Shown here in pieces: positions 1-7,116 of a stretch of DNA of 37,481 nucleotides. The notes beneath the pieces are model-generated. The model searched no databases. It worked only from the letters and a program-made list of their open reading frames with translations, and was not told the DNA's origin. Position numbers and translations under genes: made by a program. How positions within the stretch are numbered: the stretch's first letter is position 1; each line of letters opens with the position of its first letter. The DNA comes from Butyrivibrio sp. INlla16 (GTDB taxonomy: Bacteria; Bacillota; Clostridia; Lachnospirales; Lachnospiraceae): positions 1 through 37,481 of the forward strand of contig NZ_FMYB01000043.1 in NCBI RefSeq assembly GCF_900104155.1. The letters are read 5' to 3'.

Positions 1-137
1 ACAGCTATACCCAGGGCAATCCCAGACTCATCGACAACCTGATGACCGATGCCTTCGCCATCGGCTCACAGCGTAAATGCAAGGTCATCGATGCCGATAT
101 CATCCGTGATGCCGTTGAGAACCAGGCTCTGGATTGA
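1..137 (+). CDS. Transposon-type AAA ATPase (ExeA/TniB-like), C-terminal end only
   Basis: The window opens inside a plus-strand reading frame; codons are in phase from position 3 and end at TGA 135-137. The visible 44 residues contain GNPRLIDNLMTDAFAIGSQR followed by VIDADIIRDAVENQ. This G-N-P-R-x-I-x-N-L plus V-I-D-x-x-I-I-R-x-A pattern is typical of the C-terminal lid of ExeA/TniB-type AAA+ ATPases, which in Firmicutes often accompany a DDE transposase as target-selection helper. The ATP-binding Walker motifs lie outside the window. The hairpin-rich tail that follows fits the end of a mobile element. The family is inferred from a short stretch. Confidence 0.6.
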   Translation, partial: SYTQGNPRLIDNLMTDAFAIGSQRKCKVIDADIIRDAVENQALD

Positions 138-171
138 TGAAATTTTCAATGTACAAGGCTGTGACTGTTTA

Positions 172-226
172 GTCATGGCCTTATTTCAAAAAGCATTCTG
201 AATGCTCTCTGGAATAAAGCTATGAC
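172..226. repeat. 27-bp imperfect inverted repeat (long hairpin) after the ATPase gene
   Basis: The arms 172-198 and 200-226 are near-complementary around a single central base at 199. Most arm differences are transitions, and several of them leave G-U pairs in RNA. The apex is AGCATTCTGAATGCT. The hairpin begins 34 bases after the ATPase stop. It could be a terminator-like or transposon-end structure; no T-tract follows, so a simple intrinsic terminator is unlikely. Confidence 0.6.
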
Positions 227-439
227 AGTGTGCGGTGTTCCCGCCAATATCCTGCGGTCAGGAATTATACCGCACGGTCAGGGAGTGGAAACTGCCGAAA
301 ACAATCAGCCGTTACCGCCTCCCACAATGTGCCGCCGGACATGCAGATTATCGGGACAAAAATATATCCGGATGAGCATATATCATAAATAATTTTGTCG
401 GTCATTTATCATCACTTCCTTTTTACTTAGAAAATATAC
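227..439. other. Non-coding tail of the putative mobile element, with further hairpins
   Basis: No gene is supported here. A second inverted repeat has arms GTGCGGT (230-236) and ACCGCAC (269-275). A looser pairing joins GGGAG near 281 to CTCCC near 330. The base composition is richer in GC than the AT-rich gene that follows, so a boundary between transferred and resident DNA may lie around 370-420. No clear target-site duplication can be identified because the other element end is outside the window. Confidence 0.4.
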
Positions 440-691
440 TTAGCTATTCATTTTTTCACTATTTCTTATCTTTTTTCTGTGGGACACCACGCACCAAATT
501 ACAATAATAATTCCTACCGCAATCAAGATAAACGGAAGAAGTGTTAATAAAACAGGTCCTAAAAAATATGGGATAAAGAGTTGAAAAATGAAGGCTATAA
601 TATGGAAATCAGCCGTCATTAAAAATACAAAAGAAGCAAGAATAATTATTCCGAAAATTAGTAGTACCCACCCAACAATTCTTTTTGTCAT
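440..691 (-). CDS. Small two-helix membrane protein
   Basis: An 83-residue protein that starts with MTKRIVGWVLLIFGIII. The longer open frame reaches upstream, but the ATG at 691 has a clear GGGGAGG ribosome site about 7 bases before it, so this start is chosen. Two hydrophobic stretches (about residues 5-27 and 37-68, the second long and perhaps two helices) are followed by a basic tail, HRKKIRNSEK. This suggests a membrane anchor with the C-terminus in the cytoplasm. No family is recognised and no enzymatic motif is visible. It is a single gene facing away from the secreted-protein gene at 918. Confidence 0.65.
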   Translation of the reverse strand: MTKRIVGWVLLIFGIIILASFVFLMTADFHIIAFIFQLFIPYFLGPVLLTLLPFILIAVGIIIVIWCVVSHRKKIRNSEKMNS

Positions 692-917
692 ACTTTTCCT
701 CCCCAAAACTTTTGATATGTACCATTTTAACCGGCACATATCTGCAATTATACTATCAGTCCTGCAAAATAGGAACAAATAAGCCCCTGGGAACTTAAAA
801 GATAGGTCCAAATCAAGAAAAGCCTCTGATCACTGGCAGATATCAAATATTTAACAGTTCTTTAATAGAATATGCTAATAAATAGTCCTAAAATATATCA
901 GAGGGGGTGTTTTAATT

Positions 918-1880
918 ATGGGTAAACTTAGAAAAATTCTGTTTTCTTTATTCATCTTTTGCACTATTATTCTTGTGCCTATATCCGCCAAGGCTAAGAT
1001 CAAACTCTCAATTACTGATATAAAAGTAGAAAATAATAAGGTATCACTTACGGTTCACGCCAATGCGAATGATGAATATTCTGTCTGGATGTCAATAACT
1101 AGTCTGGATGGGGAATGCAATGGTTTTTCCACTTATTTCTCCGATAGTTTGGATGATAGTAAAAGTGTTCGATTTGATATGACAAGTACTTTTAAGCAGC
1201 AGGGATTGTACGAAATCGACTGTGAACTGGCAGATGAGATAAACCAGTATGGAAGCCCTGGTGATACATTTGCCTGTGCAACAAAATACGTGCTTGTGAC
1301 AATTGAAAACGGTTCCATCAGTATTGGTGATTATGATTATAGTACCAGGGCATACCAGGATGTTTCTCCTAAAGACAAAAAGACCATAAGTAAGCTTATG
1401 GGAAAGTTCTTTAAAAATGTTAAAGAATACAATTATCCTGGCATGATGAGCTGTTTAAAGAAAACTCCTAAATTTTCCACTGTAAAGGAAGTTTCAGCAA
1501 AAGGCTTCATAAGAAAAGCTCATAGGAGCCGTCTTAAATATGAAGTGAAATCCGTCAAAGTCAGCGAAAAAACTGCACAGGTAAAAGTATATATCGAGCA
1601 TTACTATGCATCCGTACCTATACAGAGAGCAATGAAAAATGTGCTCAAAGAATATATACGGACAAGAAAAATCAGTTATCCTAAAATTTTGTCCGACATG
1701 AAGAAATACTACAAAAAAGATAAAACCCTGATAAACTACACGTTTACAATAAATCTGGTCAAAAATAAAGGTTCGTGGAAAATTAAAGAAATGAACAAAG
1801 CGCTCAGGGATGTTACTGATTGCGGAATCATGTCTTTGATAGACTATTATAAAAAACATCCTTCGGAGCTGATATTTTGA
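918..1880 (+). CDS. Secreted protein with C-terminal NTF2/DUF4878-like region
   Basis: A 320-residue protein with a GAGGGGG ribosome site 9 bases before ATG. A Sec signal peptide is visible: basic MGKLRK, a hydrophobic core to about residue 23, then an SAKA cleavage site. Residues 25-130 look like an immunoglobulin-like beta domain (ITDIKVENNKVSLTVHA). Residues about 155-300 (KLMGKFFKNVKEYNYPGMMSCL through YTFTINLVKNKGSWKI) have the helix then beta-sheet pattern of DUF4878/NTF2-like lipid or ligand-binding domains, including the late K-x-x-G-S-W-K-I strand. No catalytic motif is seen. It is probably secreted, and whether it is later attached to the envelope is unknown. The gene stands alone and converges on the lipoprotein gene ending at 1954. 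Confidence 0.7.
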   Translation: MGKLRKILFSLFIFCTIILVPISAKAKIKLSITDIKVENNKVSLTVHANANDEYSVWMSITSLDGECNGFSTYFSDSLDDSKSVRFDMTSTFKQQGLYEIDCELADEINQYGSPGDTFACATKYVLVTIENGSISIGDYDYSTRAYQDVSPKDKKTISKLMGKFFKNVKEYNYPGMMSCLKKTPKFSTVKEVSAKGFIRKAHRSRLKYEVKSVKVSEKTAQVKVYIEHYYASVPIQRAMKNVLKEYIRTRKISYPKILSDMKKYYKKDKTLINYTFTINLVKNKGSWKIKEMNKALRDVTDCGIMSLIDYYKKHPSELIF

Positions 1881-1911
1881 TCCCTTCAAAACCATTAACT
1901 AAAGTTAAAAA

Positions 1912-1943
1912 AAGGCTGACAACTTTCATCAGTCGTCAGCCTT
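1912..1943. terminator. Convergent intrinsic terminator
   Basis: A stem AAGGCTGAC / GTCAGCCTT encloses a 14-base loop. On the minus strand it is followed by a run of seven T (the A-tract at 1907-1913), so it mainly terminates the lipoprotein gene at 1954-2964. On the plus strand CAAACATTTTT follows, which may give weaker termination for the gene ending at 1880. Confidence 0.75.
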
Positions 1944-1953
1944 CAAACATTTT

Positions 1954-2964
1954 TCATATACCATATGGCCAGATTTTATCTGCCAGAGTCTGCCTGTTTT
2001 CTTTATCAGAGCGTTCTTCCATATGCATATCATGTCCGGAAAAGCTTATCTGTATAGCTTCAAGATCAAGCGTCATTTCCGCCCCATCTTTCATTCCGTA
2101 ATCTATCAAATAAAATATGCCATCTTCCCTTAATTCAACATCTCTTACCGTATAATAGTCTACTTCAGCAGACAGTAACTCGCCGACTCCCACTAAGCCC
2201 GCGGCACCATCCTCATCTACAGCCCAATGCTGCTCCCATCCGCTTCCGGACCAGGTATAGAGTTCACAATTCGATGCTATTGGCCCTCCGGTCGAGTCAG
2301 TGATGTGCACTATCAGTATCTCGTCAACGTTATCGTAGTCAAAATCCCTAAATGAGATCAGTTCACCAGTGTTTGGATACATTGGATATGGAGCAGACAC
2401 AAAACTGATTCCATTGCCAAAAGAAAAACTATATATACACCCATCCCCGGTATGCCCTATAACCCTTGAAATATGATCTGTCAGTCCATCCCCATCCAGG
2501 TCAATATCCTTGTATTTTTCAGGGAAAGCTTCTCCAAGATCCACTCCACCATTTTGCGCATATTCTTCATTTTGATTTACAGTACAGTTAAATAGAGCAT
2601 CTGTTATGCTTTGATCCTTACAAAAGTCATAAACCTCGCTGGGTTTATATGTTCCTATTATGGCCGGTTTACTCTCATCCTCTTGATAAGGATCTTCCAT
2701 TTCTGGTTCAGTCATCTCCTCTTCAATATTGGAATCAGACATGCTTTCATTATCTTCAGGAGCGGTGGAATCCACGTCTTCTGCAAGTTTTTCAGTATCA
2801 GCTGTAGCTGTTTCTTCCGAGTTATCACTAACAGTTTCTGTTGTTTCGCTGGATTCTGTGGGTGCCTCGGAACCTTCCACGCTGCTTCCTATACCACACC
2901 CGCTTATAGAGAGCACCAACAATGACGCAGCAGCCAGTTTCAGAAAAGATGTCCTTTTTTTCAT
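1954..2964 (-). CDS. Acidic lipoprotein with Asp-rich repeat-like domain
   Basis: A 336-residue protein. The signal peptide MKKRTSFLKLAAASLLVLSI leads to lipobox SISGC, so it should be lipidated at Cys23 and held on the outer face of the membrane. Residues 30-95 are a low-complexity Ser/Thr/Glu/Asp linker. The globular part contains KYKDIDLDGDGLTDHISR, a DxDxDGxxD calcium-binding-like loop of the FG-GAP/VCBS type, and FRDFDYDNVDEILI, a second Asp-rich loop, so a beta-propeller-like or Ca-binding fold is plausible. The start is preceded by GGGGGT. The function is unknown. Confidence 0.7.
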   Translation of the reverse strand: MKKRTSFLKLAAASLLVLSISGCGIGSSVEGSEAPTESSETTETVSDNSEETATADTEKLAEDVDSTAPEDNESMSDSNIEEEMTEPEMEDPYQEDESKPAIIGTYKPSEVYDFCKDQSITDALFNCTVNQNEEYAQNGGVDLGEAFPEKYKDIDLDGDGLTDHISRVIGHTGDGCIYSFSFGNGISFVSAPYPMYPNTGELISFRDFDYDNVDEILIVHITDSTGGPIASNCELYTWSGSGWEQHWAVDEDGAAGLVGVGELLSAEVDYYTVRDVELREDGIFYLIDYGMKDGAEMTLDLEAIQISFSGHDMHMEERSDKENRQTLADKIWPYGI

Positions 2965-3073
2965 ATATACCCCCGTACAAATTATGATGAAATCTTATGC
3001 TCTCCTTAGAGCAATTATCCATAATAATTATTACTCATAAATTTCAAATACACCAGCGATAAGTATCAAATGA

Positions 3074-3310
3074 CTAATCTTTTGTAACTTCTGTGTCTTT
3101 ATTAAATGGTTTCCATTGTATGCCTGCCGGTTCGAGTATTTCCTCTGAAAATAGGGCTCTTTCCTCATCATCTGAGATTTTCTGAGGCTCCTGCCCCTCA
3201 TAGGTAATTGTGATAACATCTTCATCATAATCGCCCGGATAAAAGATTTCCCATACCTTCTTGGCTCCATCCTTCGAATTAAAAGACTTCTGCATATCCA
3301 TTGAACTCAT
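3074..3310 (-). CDS. Small hypothetical protein overlapping the upstream gene
   Basis: A 78-residue acidic protein (MSSMDMQKSFNSKDGAKKVWEIFYPGDYDEDVITITYEGQ). It overlaps the 3' end of the 3279-3731 gene by 32 bases in another frame. No good ribosome site precedes either possible ATG (3310 or 3301), so expression would have to be coupled to the upstream gene. No family is recognised. The balanced residue composition argues for a real protein rather than a shadow frame, although it could be the shifted tail of the upstream gene after a frameshift. Confidence 0.45.
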   Translation of the reverse strand: MSSMDMQKSFNSKDGAKKVWEIFYPGDYDEDVITITYEGQEPQKISDDEERALFSEEILEPAGIQWKPFNKDTEVTKD

Positions 3311-3731
3311 TCAATTTGATAAATGAATAGATTATAGGGCCCTCTATCACGGCATCTTCATCCTCTAGCCCAACAACGATGTTTACTGAAAAGAAGGAAT
3401 TATCATTTGAATCCTTAACCGATACTGCCTTGGCCTGTCTGTATCCTTCTTTTTGGGAGTATAGTCCTGAACCGATGAGCATCTTTTCAATCTCTTCTAC
3501 TGTGTATGTCTCAATTCCAATCGTTGAGATAAAGATGGTTATCATAGTAGTCCCTTCGCCAGACCAGCATTCCAGAAAATAAGGACGTCTTCCGATCGCA
3601 CCGCAATCCCATCCTATATTGATATCCCCGATATTATTAACCTTGGGCCAGTACCTTCGCTCATGGTCGATCATAGGATAGTAAAAATCTGCATTGTTCC
3701 GATAGTGCTGTAAAAATTCTACAGGTTTCAT
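3279..3731 (-). CDS. Hypothetical protein downstream of the XRE-HD gene
   Basis: A 150-residue protein starting MKPVEFLQHYRNNADFYYPM. A GTG in the same frame at 3773 overlaps the stop of the upstream gene, but the ATG at 3731 has GAGAGGG about 9 bases before it and is preferred. The sequence has an opening helix then alternating strands (GDINIGWDCGAIGRRPYFLECW, TTMITIFISTIG), which suggests a small alpha/beta protein. No catalytic motif or membrane segment is visible. It sits in an operon-like run 4585 to 3074 with the XRE-HD regulator gene. Confidence 0.55.
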   Translation of the reverse strand: MKPVEFLQHYRNNADFYYPMIDHERRYWPKVNNIGDINIGWDCGAIGRRPYFLECWSGEGTTMITIFISTIGIETYTVEEIEKMLIGSGLYSQKEGYRQAKAVSVKDSNDNSFFSVNIVVGLEDEDAVIEGPIIYSFIKLNEFNGYAEVF

Positions 3732-3769
3732 AGTTACAACCCTCTCTTCCCGAATCAGACAAGATACAA

Positions 3770-4585
3770 TCACAGCAGTCTTTTATAGATATCAAGCATG
3801 CTCTCCATCTGGTACTTTAAAAGCCATGCTGCATTGTTATATTCAGTAGTATCTTTTATGGTCTTCAGCAAAACCGGATAATACTCTTCCGTTTCCTTTA
3901 TCATTCTGTATATTCTGTCTCGGCTAAGCCCCCATGGCATTGTCGTGAGATTATTGCATCTATCCATACACTTAATGAGCGAAGCTTTAGGATTTCCTGA
4001 AATGGCTTCATAGTAGCTGCTTATGATCTCTTTACGGTTCTGGTCATTTGTTTTTTCACAGGACAACAGGCTTACCAGTCCTTTTATCTCATCGTCAACA
4101 GGAAGGTCATCCAGTTTTACAGAACAATCTTCAATTACATCATGCAGAAGGCAGGCTGCTATTACAGCATCATCCACTATTCCCATGGATAATGCATGAC
4201 AGGCCAAATTCAGCGGGTGATAGATATACGGAATCGATGAATGCTTTCTGCTTTGTCCTTCATGGGCCTTTATCGCATAATCAACAGCTTTTAACGTATT
4301 GGGAAGCTTGAAATTCCTGGCGGTTGTCTTTACATAAGTCTTCATGTGCTCCCAATCGTAGATGGCTTCTTTTGTTTTAAATGCATTACTCTTTTCTTCA
4401 GCAATGGCAGAGACTGAGACATCAAAGAACTCTGCCAGTCTGATCAGTTTCTCAGTATCAGGCTTGTATTCATCTCTTTCCCACGACGATACGGCTTGAA
4501 AAGATACTCCAAGCGCATCTGCAACCTGCTCCTGAGTATATTTCCTGTCTTCTCTTAAGCCCTTTATATTACTACCTATGCCCAT
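3770..4585 (-). CDS. XRE-type HTH fused to SpoT-like HD (p)ppGpp hydrolase-type domain
   Basis: A 271-residue protein with GGGAGGG before the ATG. Residues 5-62 form an XRE/Cro helix-turn-helix (TQEQVADALGVSFQAVSSWERDEYKP). Residues about 95-270 match the HD domain of RelA/SpoT hydrolases and small alarmone hydrolases: RKH at 113-115, IYHP with His123, LLHDVIED with His148-Asp149 and Glu152-Asp153, and KCMDRCNNL with Asp208. In that family these residues bind Mn2+ and hydrolyse (p)ppGpp. There is no synthetase domain. The likely role is a DNA-binding regulator with a nucleotide hydrolase or sensor domain. The substrate is an inference; another phosphorylated nucleotide is possible. Confidence 0.75.
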   Translation of the reverse strand: MGIGSNIKGLREDRKYTQEQVADALGVSFQAVSSWERDEYKPDTEKLIRLAEFFDVSVSAIAEEKSNAFKTKEAIYDWEHMKTYVKTTARNFKLPNTLKAVDYAIKAHEGQSRKHSSIPYIYHPLNLACHALSMGIVDDAVIAACLLHDVIEDCSVKLDDLPVDDEIKGLVSLLSCEKTNDQNRKEIISSYYEAISGNPKASLIKCMDRCNNLTTMPWGLSRDRIYRMIKETEEYYPVLLKTIKDTTEYNNAAWLLKYQMESMLDIYKRLL

Positions 4586-4773
4586 CTTTACCCTCCCTGC
4601 TATTTATGAGAGTTCTCTGCCTTACAGTTTAATGATACTTCTATATTCACTATTATTTTAGCGAGAACAGCTTTATGTTTCAATTAATTATTCAAGCTGT
4701 ACTTGAGTTATAATTCGTGGTGAAAACGATATTTCATATGATGATCATTCCTGGCATAGGGGGCTGCCAGGCA

Positions 4774-4812
4774 TAAAAACAGGCTCTATTCATGCTAAAC
4801 ACGAATAGAACC
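4774..4812 (-). terminator. Intrinsic terminator of the DJ-1/PfpI gene
   Basis: On the minus strand, arms TCTATTCG and GAATAGA form a hairpin spanning 4782-4812, followed by TGTTTTTATG. It lies 25 bases beyond the stop codon at 4838. Confidence 0.75.
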
Positions 4813-4837
4813 CGTTGTATCATTCGATCGAAGCTGA

Positions 4838-5347
4838 TCATTGCCTTTGCAGCACATCCACAAGCGCTTTCATGTAGTCCGGGATATCCGGTGGTCTCCT
4901 TGCTGATACAATATTCCCGTCAACAACGCATGGCTCATCGAGCCAAATAGCGCCTGCATTTAAAAGATCGTCCCTTATACCAGGAGTACTTGTGACCTTA
5001 CGTCCTGCTAAAATACCGGCAGAAGCAAGCACCCATCCTGCATGACATATCTGCCCGATGAGCTTGCTGTCATCATTCATCTCCCTTATTATCTGAAGGA
5101 CATCCGGAAAACGCCTTAGCTTGTCAGGTGCCCAGCCGCCAGGGACGAGGATACCATCATAATCCTTTGAGTCAACGTCATGAAATGACAGGGATACTTC
5201 ACACGGGACTCCGTACTTTCCATGATAAAGTCCCGGTTTTTCCGCTACCAAGTCAACCCTGAATCCCTCTTCCCTAAGGCGCATGACGGGACACCACAGT
5301 TCAAGATCCTCAAAATCATCGCTGACAAGCTGAAGTATCTTCTTCAT
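4838..5347 (-). CDS. DJ-1/PfpI family protein
   Basis: A 169-residue protein starting MKKILQLVSDDFEDLELWCP. The ATG at 5347 has an AAGGAGG site 6 bases before it; the 11 extra residues of the longer frame are rejected. Features of the class I glutamine-amidotransferase-like superfamily are present: the conserved acid in DFEDLE (Glu13), ILVPGGW at about 66-72, and the nucleophile elbow GQICHAGWVL with Cys101-His102. The fold is typical of PfpI peptidase/YhbO/general-stress members, which act on oxidised or glycated proteins or small aldehydes. It is cytoplasmic, without a signal peptide, and stands alone between terminators. Which reaction this member performs cannot be read from sequence. Confidence 0.88.
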   Translation of the reverse strand: MKKILQLVSDDFEDLELWCPVMRLREEGFRVDLVAEKPGLYHGKYGVPCEVSLSFHDVDSKDYDGILVPGGWAPDKLRRFPDVLQIIREMNDDSKLIGQICHAGWVLASAGILAGRKVTSTPGIRDDLLNAGAIWLDEPCVVDGNIVSARRPPDIPDYMKALVDVLQRQ

Positions 5348-5597
5348 AGGCTTCCTCCTTTTTTGTATCAGTTCGTACATGTTACATTGTTGACCAGTGC
5401 TTTATTGTGGTAACAGTTGTCACTACCGCAAGGACGACGATTTAATGTTCTCATCTCTCATTTCCTTCTTAAAACCATTATACATTTTCTTTCAGCTTTT
5501 TTTATAAATGTTTTATGCCCTTATCGCACAATGGTCACATTTAGAAGCTAATATTTTCAAAACAAGAAGTCTATTGTCAGCTTAAGAGGGAACAGTT

Positions 5598-5765
5598 ATG
5601 GCAAAGATAATTCCATCTAATAAAAACGATCCAAAAATAATAGATACAATCGAATTCAATGGGAAATATACAGATACTGCTGCGCTTAGGCAAAAGTTTT
5701 TAATTGCAGGCGTTCTTTTCATAACCGCCGCGGTATTTGCCTGTATACAGTTTTTCCTATTCTGA
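5598..5765 (+). CDS. Small single-helix membrane protein
   Basis: A 55-residue protein with AAGAGGG 6 bases before ATG. Residues 1-34 are polar (MAKIIPSNKNDPKIIDTIEF) and residues 35-55 form one hydrophobic helix ending in QFFLF at the very C-terminus, so it resembles a tail-anchored protein. No family is recognised. It lies 57 bases before another small gene on the same strand and they may share a transcript. Confidence 0.55.
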   Translation: MAKIIPSNKNDPKIIDTIEFNGKYTDTAALRQKFLIAGVLFITAAVFACIQFFLF

Positions 5766-5822
5766 CAGGAAGTGATTTTTCATGAATTAAAAATTGGCAG
5801 CTATATGAAAAGGAGAGCGCCT

Positions 5823-5975
5823 ATGAGTGATGAATTCAGAGAAAAAGCTATTGGAGTTATAGTAGAATTTGGTCACGGAAATGCCGATGAACTAAAGGCT
5901 CTTTCAGATAGTGACCTTCTGAAGAAGTACTGCGAGGTGACCGGAGAATCAGCCGATGATTACAAGGATGCTTAA
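5823..5975 (+). CDS. Very small soluble helical protein
   Basis: A 50-residue protein (MSDEFREKAIGVIVEFGHGN, then DELKALSDSDLLKKYCEVTGE). The ATG at 5823 has AAGGAG 8 bases upstream and is preferred to earlier in-frame ATG codons. The pattern is two short helices joined by a turn, with a Leu-Ser-Asp-x-x-Leu motif resembling small BH0509-like proteins of Firmicutes. That likeness is weak and no function is assigned. Confidence 0.55.
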   Translation: MSDEFREKAIGVIVEFGHGNADELKALSDSDLLKKYCEVTGESADDYKDA

Positions 5976-6254
5976 AACCAGCCTGGGTTGCCACAGAAAA
6001 TAGCGATTCAAGGTGATTAATTGGCGAGGCCAGACAACAGCAAGCCATGCCAACGCTCGTCATCATCTGGTCTCTGTGTTTTCCTATGTGGAGGCTGTTA
6101 TTCGCTCCTTGTTATATTAATTCTATCTTGCTGTTACCTGATTTCCTAGTACCAAAGATAAGAAAAACAGCTGGTTTTGAAAGTAATCTCCAAATACACT
6201 TTCAAATTTACAGTCTGTTATCGCAATACCGTGCGATATGCTAAAAAGCAATTG
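5976..6254. other. Intergenic region without a supported gene
   Basis: No reading frame with a ribosome site was found on either strand. Short open frames are present but have no coherent protein character. The region lies between the small plus-strand gene and the candidate small RNA promoter. Confidence 0.4.
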
Positions 6255-6284
6255 TTTACAAAGATATTCTCCTAAGAATAAAAT
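6255..6284 (+). promoter_or_regulatory. Sigma-A-like promoter of the candidate small RNA
   Basis: TTTACA (6255-6260) and TAAAAT (6279-6284) are separated by 18 bases. No reading frame with a ribosome site starts downstream, but a nested stem-loop does, so the promoter is assigned to a non-coding transcript starting near 6291. Confidence 0.5.
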
Positions 6285-6289
6285 AAATG

Positions 6290-6385
6290 ATAGTATCTCT
6301 AGTTTATGGATATAGCTCCGGTATACTGCATATCTCCCATGGAATGGGTTGGATGACCAGTGCAGATCCCGGAGCTTTCCCTTTT
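6290..6385 (+). ncRNA. Candidate structured small RNA
   Basis: Three nested stems are visible. AGCTCCGG (6314-6321) pairs with CCGGAGCT (6369-6376), CTGCA (6326-6330) pairs with TGCAG (6361-6365), and CCCAT (6336-6340) pairs with ATGGG (6344-6348) across a GGA loop. An internal single-stranded purine/pyrimidine segment lies at about 6349-6360. The structure ends with a pyrimidine-rich CTTTCCCTTTT tail that could serve as terminator on the plus strand. On the minus strand no T-run follows, so this is not the terminator of the gene ending at 6396. The family is not recognised. Confidence 0.45.
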
Positions 6386-6395
6386 GCTTAGTCTA

Positions 6396-6608
6396 TTATT
6401 TTTCTTCTGATGATCTTACAACAACCTTGCCGCTTTCCCTTTTTTCCCTGATCAGATAGGAAATCCCCATGAGAAGCTCGGCAAAAGCAACTCCAAATGA
6501 CGTCAGATACATTACGGTGTTTTTACCACCGAGGAGCCATGCTATCCCCATCAGAAGAAAAGCACCTGCTATTGTAAATGCTGTCTCACACAACTTTTTA
6601 TTTGCCAT
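6396..6608 (-). CDS. Small two-helix membrane protein
   Basis: A 70-residue protein with GGGAGGG 9 bases before the ATG at 6608. Two hydrophobic segments (about residues 10-27 and 32-50) are followed by a basic, charged tail (IREKRESGKVVVRSSEEK), so the C-terminus is probably cytoplasmic. The sequence has no recognised family. It stands alone, facing the candidate small RNA. Confidence 0.6.
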   Translation of the reverse strand: MANKKLCETAFTIAGAFLLMGIAWLLGGKNTVMYLTSFGVAFAELLMGISYLIREKRESGKVVVRSSEEK

Positions 6609-6875
6609 TATTTTTCCCTCCCAAAAAACTGATTTCATACAACTTCTTTAGTATACTCACCCTGATATCCCATAAAAATACCTTCTGTTGCGATATCATC
6701 AGATATATATTTCTAACCCGGCGATTTACAGAGATGTCTCGCAGGAGGATTTCACACATTTTACACAGATCTGTCACTTTCTCTTACGATTTTATCTGTA
6801 TCATATAATCATAAAGAGAACAAAAAACATCTCTTAACCCCCTCATAAGAACACAAACTTTTCTTCATTAAAACC
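6609..6875. other. Intergenic region without a supported gene
   Basis: AT-rich sequence upstream of the small membrane protein gene, presumably carrying its promoter. A plus-strand open frame across part of it has no ribosome site and is judged spurious. Confidence 0.35.
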
Positions 6876-6907
6876 AGGCTGGAGCTTACGTGACAAAGCT
6901 CCAGCCT
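6876..6907. terminator. Strong hairpin, terminator-like
   Basis: A perfect 12-bp stem, AGGCTGGAGCTT / AAGCTCCAGCCT, has an 8-base loop. On the minus strand it is followed by GGTTTTAATG. It may back up the terminator at 6983-7005 or terminate an unannotated transcript. Confidence 0.55.
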
Positions 6908-6982
6908 TCCTCATTAATCTGATAATACCCTGTAATGGATTATTGTTGCCGCAAGGAAAATAATTGATCCGGTTTATAAAAC

Positions 6983-7005
6983 GAGCCCCTCAATATGAGG
7001 AGCTC
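6983..7005 (-). terminator. Intrinsic terminator of the Lys/Ala-rich protein gene
   Basis: Arms GAGC-x-CCTCA and TGAGG-x-GCTC surround a 3-base loop, followed on the minus strand by GTTTTATAAA. It is about 110 bases past the stop at 7117. Confidence 0.6.
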
Positions 7006-7116
7006 ATGCTTTTACTTTATGTGAATATCAGATGAAAGTTATTTGACCTTAACACTCTTTGGAGTACTCCAATTGGAATATACCTTTTTATTCAAAGTAG
7101 TATCTGGCAACAGTTT

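Noticed and set aside
3031..3270. Minus-strand frame of 79 codons overlapping the small gene at 3074-3310
   Set aside because: It is an alternative frame of that gene with a less natural, Arg/Met-rich composition.
6314..6376. The nested hairpin as terminator of the gene ending at 6396
   Set aside because: On that gene's strand no T-run follows the stem; the pyrimidine tail is on the opposite strand.
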